The position numbers and the translations under genes were made by a program. From Ichthyophonus hoferi (taxonomy: Eukaryota > Opisthokonta > Ichthyosporea > Ichthyophonida > Ichthyophonidae), in the NCBI GenBank assembly GCA_002751075.1, contig NAOQ01000361.1, positions 10,620 to 74,619 on the forward strand: a stretch of 64,000 nucleotides of DNA, given 5' to 3'. The notes under the pieces were generated by a model. The model had not been told where the DNA came from and did no database searches. It saw only the letters and a list, made by a program, of their open reading frames with translations. This document shows positions 12,501-22,579 of this stretch, piece by piece. How positions within the stretch are numbered: the stretch's first letter is position 1; each line of letters starts with the position of its first letter.

Positions 12501-15500
12501 ATATTCCTCTAAAACCTTTAACACCCCCAAATGCTCTGTACCATTCATCTACGTCTTTCTTGACCAAATCAAAGTCTCTGCAAAAGATAGGTTTGTTAGA
12601 TCGAATAGAGGGCGATTTGAATAAATGATTGATAAGATATTATTATATTTAAAAACATTGGTATATGCCTATTTCAGTTTGTAGATGTCATATTAGCAGG
12701 TCTGAAATATTAAATGCACGAAAAGCTACTGAAGACAAATTGGCTTTTGGTATAGAAGGCGTAAAAAATTGGGGCTACTACCTAAGGCCAGTCTGTTTAA
12801 ATTCATTAGTTGGATTATTGCGGTTTGTTGCCTTGCTGTGAACATATCCCACGAGCTTTACTCCATGTTCAGATACGTAGTCCATGCATGCCTGCAGCCC
12901 AACCAAGACATTAAATTAGTGGCAGCTACATTTTTTGTAAAATATTGGTTTAATGTTTTAAGGAATATTATTAAAATTAAAAAAACCTGTAAGTGGCATA
13001 GTTCTCTCATCCTGTAACAGAACCATTTCTTAATCAGCTATTGGCAGCTTCTTTACGCACACAAACATCTTTCTATACATTTTACACCTTCACTTATGTA
13101 AGGTAAGTGCCTACTTGTGCGTACACATTCATAGCACTATATATATGCGCGCACTTGCTTATGATAAAGTACACATTCAAAATGATTTGAACAAATAATA
13201 GCAAGCAATTTATATACAAATATGTTTAGCCCCCTGTTTTTTACAAAGCCATACCCGTAGAACAGTTTGGGAATTCTGGGACGCAAACGGTCCATTTTTT
13301 AGATTAATGACGGCAACGGCTGCTCCGCATCCTCTGGCTAATTTTTTCCATTCCTCACTTACACACCTACCCGCCGAGTCTGTTCTGGGTGAAATGTAGA
13401 ATGGTAGCAATACTGTTGGGCCCTTTGATGGGGGCCGAGTCGACTTGTAAGAACAGCATTGCTGTACATCGATGCATTTCTCAACAGATTGTCCCTATGC
13501 GAAGAATTAGGAAGAGTCAGAGGTAGAAGTACGGTTTTAGGCATTAGTACATATGCACGCCTAACCAGAATATTGCGTATACATGCATATGTGTAGGTGT
13601 ATGGAAATGTAAACATATACTTATTTGTCTGTTAGTTTACAATGTTATGCATATCATTGCTTCATGCATATATATGTTAGCATAAACATTCTTACATACA
13701 GGTATATGAGCAGGACAATGTATAACTTGAAACAAAAGGCTTACGTGTTTGTCAATGAGTTTGCTTAGGTGTGTAAACATATACATGTTTTCTAGTGTAA
13801 TGATATGGGCAGAGTGTATCATGCCTCATGAACGTAGAGATATGAGTAAGTGGGATTTTCATCTTTTAAGTTAAATATATATTTATATTTGTTTGGGTAT
13901 GTGTTGTTGTCTTTAACAATTATACTTGAAACAGTGATAAAAAGATGCAAACAAAGTGTCGTAGTAGATGTGCACCTTGCAGTTTTTGCCTGAATTGGTA
14001 CATGACCGGCTATGAGTTTGATACCCACATATGCCCGTGCAAGGACCCCAGGAAGACCAAGTAGATGTACTGGGCGCTGAGACAGCCGCTAGTATTGGAG
14101 CACTCATTATTGGGTCTGGGGCATTTACTATGGGCAATGGGGCATTCACTATTGTCTGTGGAGTATTCACTATTGCCAGAAACGGTAAACCGAACACCAT
14201 GCTATCTTGGAGTGCAGTGGTTCTAAGCAATTTGGTCCTATTATTCGCGTTCTTCAGTCTGAAATTTTTTTAAAAGAGTGTGAGACAAGCGGCTGAACAC
14301 GCTAAATAAAGTAGTAAGCAGCAATAACTTCAACAAAAGCAATATAGTCTCATTAGAATGAAAATCTTAGAAAAAATACTTAAAAATGAATTTACGAAAA
14401 GGATATTTTAAAAGTACCAATTTGAAAATAAAGAAATTGTATGGATGTGTTTCTTAGCTTGGAGTATATGTACTGATAAAATGTAGAAGAAAAAAATATT
14501 AAAAATAAAGACACAAATGGTGTATGCACTGGATTGAATATATAAAACTGTAATATGAAAACAATTTTAGGAGGTATTTGATAGCCATATGATAATATTT
14601 CAAAAACCAAAATATTTTGCACCGTGAATAATCACATATGAATCTTTGGCAAAAAAAGAAGGATAAGTATCGTAAATGACAATAAAAGTATATCCGCCCA
14701 AGATATAATTAAGTTTGGATGTTCAGATTAAAAACTACATAATGTACTGGGTGTACTGCCAAAAGGAACTTACTTGCAACTGAAATTTGTCCATGTAAAC
14801 GCGTTGCATGAGGTGTTTTTACGGCACAGTTTCTTACAATTCTCCATAGTAGTTTGATGGAAAATCCCCATATCTCTACCTGGTATACGGGCCTGAACAT
14901 ATCTCCGCCAACCTGGTGTACATACGTTTTTTCAGTGCACTGGTTTTCGTCATATGAGCAACATCTAATACATAATTACAAAGTGATATTAATTATAAGA
15001 TAATAATGTTTACTGAAGTTAACCCAGTCTTACTTCCAACATCGATTTTATTTTAAAATTAAAAGCCAAAATTATGAGAATAGTGCATAAAGGCTTTGGT
15101 AGTTTAGATCTGGTGCCCTTGTGACTTGAGAAATTAAGCAATTATAAACTGAACAATGAATATAAAAATGAAAAATAAAGAAGTAAACAAAATTTAAAAA
15201 TACACAGCATATTGATTAAATCAAAGGACTGCAAACACCATATTTACCTTTGCGATAATCAAAACAATTTGGGCAAGTGCAGTTCTTGGGACCGGCTCCA
15301 CAAAAGCCCCGATCGGAACAACATGGAGCTGGACCGTTGGGGTTACACTCAGCAGGACCTCCCGCAGGAGCCTGAAACAATTTCCCGCATCTATGATCGG
15401 GTCTCCATTCTATTGATTTGTGAATATGATAATTACCAGTTAAATAAGAGAAAGTTTGGGTAAATGGAAAAGAGAGCAATAAAAATAAAAATATTGAAAA

Positions 15501-17179
15501 CAGTGTAAAAAGCGCACATATTTTCATGTGTATTTACGTAGGGGAAACTATTCATATATATTTTGTTATTGTATTGAAGCTCTAACTTTACATCTAACTT
15601 AAAATGCCCACTGTTTTTTTGTGGTTGCTAATATTGTTATATGCTAATTATTAAACTAAGTCGTTTGTAATTGTTGATAGTATTTACTTATTATTGAAAT
15701 ACATGAACCTACCCATATTTCTGATAGTAGTATTTAGGTATGCATAATATACTCGTTCGACTCTATGCTGGTCCGCGTTTACTTATGTATGTGAATAAAT
15801 AATCTTAGATTTATTTGCTTATGTATTGGATATCTAGAGGAAATGAAAAACCAAATGACATGAAAAACCTAAATATAAGAGACTACAGAAAATACAAGCA
15901 GCCGAAACGCAACTATTGAGAAAATTTATAATTATGCACATTCTAAAAGGGATCATACTGTTTCTATAGTCAATAGTATAAAGGCCGGTACATGCAGTCA
16001 ATGTATTTTCGCATTCACCCTCAGCGGAGCAGCAAGGTCGACGGAGGTCGTCAGGATTGCATTGGGCTGGATCTCCATTTGGTGCAATTGCTTTGTTGCC
16101 ACACTTCCCATCATTCCGCCATGCTGCATAATAGTTGATGTGGATTCACATCATTAATACTCATAATTGTATATGATATGACTTATCTAGTAAACAGGCA
16201 CTATTGGTGCTTGATATCTAGGATCAAGTGTTTCAATCCCCAAATCCAATGCTAATGACCAGAAATTATGTTCAGCTTTCTGCAATTTGTTTTAACAAAC
16301 ACTGCAAAATGTGAATGGGGAAACTATAACAAAAAGGAAATGATTTACTTGGGTGGTTTAATAATTAGTTTTCAAAATTGATGGATATATTTTAATATAT
16401 ATGAATGTATAATTATTAGTCATTAAAACATATATTGACGTATCTACAAACACACCATTGTGCATTATTAGAAATGATTGAATATTTGAAATATTTTTTA
16501 TAACAGTGTCGACCTTGGTGTTGTGTGATTGTCAGAGTGAGCTTTAAACTTATGCTTGGTAGCATGCCCATGCTATACACCTACTTTGTCTATGATCGAC
16601 GCATGTACTGCATTTGCAATTTTCTTCTGTATCCTCACTGCACTGGTTTAAAGAATTACAACAGGGGGTAGTGACATTGCATATGGCATCCCCTCCTTGA
16701 GGACCTGGAAATCCACTACCACATTTTCCATCCACTCGAAAGTTTCCTTTCGTTACATTGAAATCGGCATCAACTATATATATAAATTGTGTTATGGTTA
16801 AGATTGTGTTGTGCGCATATTCACGTAAGAGTATATTATTAGATGAGCAGTTAAGTTTATAATTATTGGTCTGCGGATGAATAGATGGGGAAAGGAAAAA
16901 AGATGGAGCTAATAGATCGACAAATTTGTTACGTATACTTTGATATAATATATTTAAATATATTATTAATAATAACTTTGCAATTGATTTTTAAGAATGT
17001 AGAATTGCATCATTGCATGCCAGTGCACAAGAGTGTATGCATGCGAGTATATTATGTCATAAAAGTTTATGGGTAGCGATGGGTTTAGGTATGAAGAGAC
17101 ACTTAAGGCACGTACCCCTATCGAAGCCATTAGCCACGGTTGCACCGCATATTAAAAATATTAAAACCCAGACGTTCAT
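9505..17179 (-). CDS. Secreted multidomain protein: 3 hevein-like modules + PAN-like + TSP1 + GH135 (spherulin-4) hydrolase
   Basis: Rebuilt as complement(join(9505..9661, 9915..10012, 10528..10592, 11228..11387, 12424..12577, 12782..12891, 13255..13494, 13976..14258, 14774..14912, 15248..15409, 15959..16123, 16585..16773, 17116..17179)); every junction is in phase and gives about 661 residues. Order: signal peptide 1-18 (MNVWVLIFLICGATVANG); three 8-Cys hevein-like modules (about 39-79, 92-137, 147-188), each ending DYR or DHR; a PAN-like segment about 195-240; a Pro-rich linker with repeated VNAP; TSP1 about 307-347 (WSSWGPCTGICG); and a spherulin-4/GH135 domain about 361-661 with LLPFYI, VINLKNGP, GYVHSK, GIFIDEAS, VIYERD and NPW..MPSYW. 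Fungal GH135 (Sph3) hydrolyses galactosamine-containing polymers using an Asp-Glu pair and a Glu; the equivalents D479, E480 and E546 are present. Module 2 lacks two cysteines. The acceptors at 10012 (or 9997) and 14912 are the least certain. Action on an extracellular or microbial polysaccharide is inferred. Confidence 0.9.
11420..12070. other. Extra ~600 bp in one GH135 intron
   Basis: The intron between exons 12424..12577 and 11228..11387 is about 1040 bp. The same intron in the truncated duplicate (7668-8102) is about 430 bp. Alignment of the flanks puts the extra sequence at roughly 11420-12070: either an insertion here or a deletion in the copy. No transposon ends are obvious. Confidence 0.5.
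15410..15527 (-). promoter_or_regulatory. Possible alternative internal start with signal peptide
   Basis: An ATG at 15527 opens a frame that runs straight into hevein-like module 3 (exon 15248..15409) in the correct phase. The encoded leader has a basic start and a hydrophobic core (MKICALFTLFSIFLFLLL) like a signal peptide. The same DNA is also the T-rich tract before the acceptor of that exon, which could create this by chance. If used, it would give a shorter secreted form with one hevein-like module plus PAN, TSP1 and GH135. Confidence 0.35.
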
Positions 17180-17334
17180 GACTACTGGCTCGACATGAAA
17201 TTGATTAAAATGATTCTGTATTCTTAAATTATATACTTTTTTCAGAAACGGGAATTACGTCATTGTTTACTCGTGGTAAAAAAACAAGATTTAAAATTAC
17301 TAGTAACAATTTTAAAATGGCTCTTCCGATTTTC

Positions 17335-20300
17335 GGTAACCCGGACATAGATTAATCTTTTAGACTTGGTATGCGTGGTATGCTGGGTATCCATTGAATG
17401 TATATAATAGTAAAATCCTAATTAAATTATTAAATAGGTTTAAGAAATTACCGCTAAAATGTTATAAAGTAAGTAAAATATACAACTTTTGCTTTTATGT
17501 GCATTTGCTCTTTTGTATAAAGGTTCCTGGAGTAAATCTCATTTTACCTCATTTGGAACGGTCTTCTTTCCTTCTATTAACGAGCAGCTCTAACCTGAAT
17601 AAATACATCAAATTTGCAAATATTAAACTTTTTGTATATCAAACATTCATAAACTTCTAAACATTTTTTTATGCATTTTATTTTCATTTTAGTGAAATTA
17701 AGGAGGTGCTGTTTCGTTGGTAATACCAACTTAATCCAGACGCAGTTTGAAGCTTTAAAAAAGCTATTTCCGATTGACGTTGATTCATAAGCCCGAACAC
17801 GGCGGAGGGCTTACTGGCTCAATATTATTTGGTCCTGCTACATTCCATGAACATAAATCTAGAGGCCCGGGAGAACTTGAGAATAGGATTTAGTGGATCC
17901 GTTTTTAATTCAATGAAACTTCATGATATGATATGATATGACATAATCGAAGTTATCCGGAACTTGTTTTTCAGCTAAAGAAGCATGAATTTGTATTCAG
18001 GCTTCATATAACATATAATAATAAAGATAACAGTGGAATCATAGACTACTGTTAATTCATATATTATTATTATTAATACTAGTTAAAAAATGACATAAGC
18101 CAAAATTCTATGTTTCTTTGTATATATTCATATTATGTCTACGGTTTCTAAAGAGGCTGAAGTATATAATCCAGATACTTTATTAAAAGGTCAACTTGTC
18201 GAGTCTGATGTTACTTATTTGGATATTAACAAGACCATAACTGTATATCCGCAGCCACACTTAAATTATAATTATCAACTTCATAATGCATTGCTTCGAC
18301 TGTTAGGAAATTGAAAGCTGCTATAATTTTTGATCGGCAACTTTAGACTGAGTAGGAATTACGCCGGTCCTTGGTTTGTCAATTACCAATCAACAATTTA
18401 ACGACAAAACTCTATCCCGAACACAACACAAGTCCTATTTCTAATATACATTCTTACTCTATTGTATCACAATGGTAATATTTTTTTAGGGGAGATTGGT
18501 AACATATTCCTCAATTCTCTCCATCAAAACTGCTGTTGGTAAAAATTATTTAAGATATTTTTTTTTTAACAACCTTTTCAAATTAACGTAGCTGCACTCC
18601 TTAATCAACGTTTCTTGAAAATAAGTGTCTGCATAGTTAGTTCCCAGGATGGGGTTTAACCGAAGGTTATGGTATTAGTCAGCTTTAAATGATATTATAT
18701 AGTAATGGCATTATTGGCCAAAGTTATTCTACTGAAGTTTGTCATCTATTATCTGTTTTTCAGTAACCTGGATATAGATTAATCTTTCATACTTTGTATG
18801 CATGGTATGGTATGCTGGGTATATATTGTATGTGTATAATTATAAAATCATGATTAAATTACTGAATTGGCTTAAAAAATGAATATTAAAATGCTATAAA
18901 ATAAATAAAGTGCATAAACTTTGTTTTTATGTAACTTTGCTCTTTCGTATAAAAGTTACTTGAGTAAATCTCGTTACCTCATATGGAACAATTTGATTCC
19001 TCTATTTACGTGAAGCGCTAAGTTGAGTAAATATATGAAAATTCTAAATATTAATCTTTTTATATTAAATACCTGTAAACATTTTTAATATATTTTCAAG
19101 CATTTTATTTTTATTTTGGTGACTTAAAGAAAGCACTGTTGTGTTGACAATATCGACTTAATCCAGGCGAGGTTTGAAGCTTTACTAAAACTATTTGCCA
19201 TTGAGGTTGATTCATAAGCACGAATACGGCGGAGGGCATACTGACTCAATAATATTTGGCCCTGCTACATTTCATGAATATAAATCTAAAAGCCCGGGAA
19301 AATTTGAGTATGGTATAATTGATTATTTTTGATTCAATAAAAGCCTTGTATGACGATATGATATAATCGAAGTTCTCCGGAACTTGTTTTTTAGCCAAAG
19401 AAGCATAAATACAAGGCTTCATATTATAATAAAGAAAACGGTTGAGTGATAAACTATTGCCTAATGATTTAAGAATATTATTATTCATGCTAGTTAAAAA
19501 AAAGTTATATTCCGAAATTCTAAGTGTTCCTTTTGATCAGCAACTTAAGGTTGAGGAGAACTCGTGTGATATAATAGAGTAAGAATGTGTATTAGAAATA
19601 GGGCTCGTGTTGAGGATAGAGTTCTGTTGGGAGATTGTCGACTGGTAATCTACAAACCAAAGATCTCCATAATTCCTATTCCCCAGGATGGGGTTTAACC
19701 GACGGATATGGTAGTCCAGGTCAGCTTTAAATGGTGTTTATATAGCAGTGGCATGATTGGCCAAAGTTATTCTACTGAAGTTTGTCATACTATGTAGATT
19801 AATCTTGCATACCTGATATGCGTGGTATGCTGGGTAGAGCATGTGTGTAATAATCAAATCATGGTTAAATTATTGAATTGGTATAAAAAATGACTATTAA
19901 AATGCTAAAAAAATAAATAAAGTATGTAAACTTTGCTTTTATGTGCCTTTGCTCTTTTGTATAAAGTTCCTTGAGTAAATCTCATGTTACCTCATTTGGA
20001 ACGATCTTCTTTCCCTCTGTTAACGAGTAGCTCCAACTTGAATAAATACATGAAAGTTGCAAATATTAAATTTTTTGTATATCAAACATTCATAAACTTC
20101 TAAACATTTTTTTATGCATTTTATTTTCATTTTAGTGAAATCAAGGAGCTTCTTTTTTGTTGGTAATACCAACTTAATCCAGACGCATTTTGAAGCTTTG
20201 AAAAAGCTATATGCGATTGACGTTGATTCATAAGCTCGAACACGGCGGAGGGCTTACTGGCTCAATATTATTTGGTCCTGCTACATTCCACGAACATAAA

Positions 20301-22195
20301 TCTAGAAGCCCGGGAAAATTTGAGCATGGTATGTAGTTGATTGCTTTTTGATCCAATAAAAACTTGTATGATACGATATGATATCGAAATTGCCGGAACT
20401 TATTTTTAGCCAGCAAAAAATAAATACTAGACTTCATATAATAATAAAGATAACGATTAATTCTTATACTACGGTTTAGATAAAAAAAATTATTATTATT
20501 AATACTCGTTAAAAAAAATTCATATTCCGAAAGTCTAAATATCCCTTATATCTATCTATTCATCTTACGTCCACCGTTTCTAAAGAGGCTGAAGTGTAAT
20601 CCAGATACTTTTTTAAAAGGCGAACTAGTCGAGTCTGATATTTTACTTATTCGGAGATTAATAGTAATATAACCACATATCTGCAGTCACACTTATATTA
20701 TAATTACCAATTTTGTAATGCATTAATTCGACTGTTAAGAAATCGAAAGCTGCTATAACTCTTGATCAGCATCTTAAGGTTGAGTGGGAATTATGGGGAT
20801 CTTTGATTTGTAGATTACTATTCGACAACATCCTTAATAGAACTCTATTCCCAAAACGAGCCCTATTTCTAATACACATTTTTACTCTGTGATGCCACAT
20901 GAGTTCTCCCAATTCCCCAGGATGGGGTTTAACCGACGTATTAGTCAGTCAGCTTCAAATGGTGTTAATATAACAGTAGTGTGATTGGCTAAAGTTAATC
21001 TACTGGAGTTTGACATCTATTTTCCAATTTTAACCTGGATATAGATTAATCTTTCATACTTGGTATGCGTGGTCTGCAGAGTATATATATATATATATCA
21101 TGTGTATAATAATAAAATCTTAATTAAATTATTGAATTGACTTAAAAAATGACCATTAAAATGCTATTAAATAAATAAAGTATGTAAACTTTGTTTTTGT
21201 GTGCCTTTGCTCTTTCATATAAAGATTCCTTGAGTAAATCTCCTCATTTAAAAACAATCTTTCTTCCTCTATTTACGAGCAGGACCAAGTTGAATAAATG
21301 CGTGAAGGTTGCAAATATTATTTTATATATATATGAGACATTTATAAACATTTTAAATATATTTATGTCTTTTATTTTTATTTTGGAAAAGTCAAGAAGA
21401 TATTGTTTCGTTGACAATACCAACTTGACCCCGACAAGGTTTGAAACTTTAATAGAACCATTTGGGATTGGCGTTGATTCGTGAGCCCGAACACGGCGAA
21501 ATGCTTACTAGTTCAATATTATTTGTTCCTTGTACATTCCATGAACATAAATCTAAAAGCCCGGGAAAACTTGAGAATAATATGTAATTGAGTTTTTGAT
21601 CCAATAAAAACTTACGAGGTACGATAGTGATGCAATCGAAGTTATCCGGAACTTGTTTTTTTAGCAAAAGAAGCATACATACAAGGCTCCATATAGTAAT
21701 GAAGAGAACGGTTGAGTCTTATAATGCTGTTCAGTCCTAAAAAATTATAATGAATAATACTAGTTTAAAGAAGTCATATTCCGAAGTTCCATCTATCTTT
21801 GTATGTATTCATATTATGGCAACAGTTTCTAAAGAGGCTGAAGCATATAATCCAGATACTTTATTAAAAGGCCAACTAGTCGAGTCTGATGTTGCTTATT
21901 CGGATATTAAAAATACTATAATGGTATAGCCGCAGCCACACTTAGACATAATTATCAAGTTTATAATGCATTACTTTGGCTGTTAAGAAATTAAAAGCTG
22001 CCATAACTCTTGTTCAGTAACATGAGGTTGAGTAGGAATCATGGAGATCTTTGGTTTGCAGATTACCAGTCGACAATCTCCCAATAAAACCCTATCTATA
22101 TCTAACACGAGTCCTATTTCTAATACACATGCTTACTCTATTATATCATATGCGTTCTCCCTATTCCTCAGTATGGGGTTTAACCGACGGAAATA
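17335..22195. repeat. Four direct repeats of about 1.0-1.4 kb
   Basis: Units start at about 17338, 18771, 19797 and 21046 (marker ATAGATTAATCTT) and the last ends near 22195. Each contains a T-rich acceptor-like tract, a block ending GTTGATTCATAAGC, the motif CCCGGGA, and a closing block with GGGGTTTAACCGAC. Units 1, 3 and 4 also carry a segment beginning CGGTTTCTAAAGAGGCTGAAG or close to it; unit 2 lacks it. In unit 1 this segment holds an open frame of 59 codons (18137-18316, starting MSTVSKEAEVYNPDTLL); in unit 4 it is shorter. A second frame of about 30 codons ending VDS-stop is open in all four units. The units match no family I recognise. They may be a tandem array of a gene fragment or of a non-autonomous element. 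Confidence 0.75.
19556..19675. other. 120-bp inverted segment within repeat unit 2
   Basis: In units 1, 3 and 4 this stretch runs GGAGATCTTTGG ... GAGTTCTCC. In unit 2 it is present as the reverse complement (GGAGAACTCG ... CCAAAGATCTCC) between the same flanks, GGTTGAG on the left and TATTCCCCAGG on the right. The segment edges carry short inverted repeats (GGAATT/AATTCC), which could have allowed flipping. Confidence 0.8.
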
Positions 22196-22499
22196 AAGTA
22201 CTGGTTGATATGCGTAAGTCGTTGACGTATAGGTTATCTCATTCTGCGTTGTAAAACTCGGAGCATATCGTTAACGCTGCTAAGTAATTTATTAACGGTG
22301 ACATATACATGTACATGGTATTAATTTCTATTCTCTACTCTATCTACACTAGATCAAATACTCAGCTAAAAACCAAGACAAAACCCATTTTAGTTCTACA
22401 TATAATAATCTAATTATCAACTACTCATAATAACCATATATAGCATGTCACGTAACGACAGCCCAACCAGCAGGCACTATACTTCATGTCTACTAATAA

Positions 22500-22505
22500 T
22501 TTATT
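22500..22505 (-). promoter_or_regulatory. Polyadenylation signal of TTC1
   Basis: AATAAA on the minus strand, about 75 nt after the TTC1 stop codon. A second AATAAA overlaps the stop itself (22579-22584). Confidence 0.5.
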
Positions 22506-22579
22506 TAAGTTAATCACTAACAGTATCTCACAGGATGAATATCATCCCTATACCATCTCACGGGGATATTTTTCATGTT

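Noticed and set aside
14709-14900. 63-codon frame FRPVYQVEIWG... on the minus strand
   Set aside because: The overlapping frame with CKKLC...SCNAFTW matches PAN-like modules and joins both neighbouring exons in phase.
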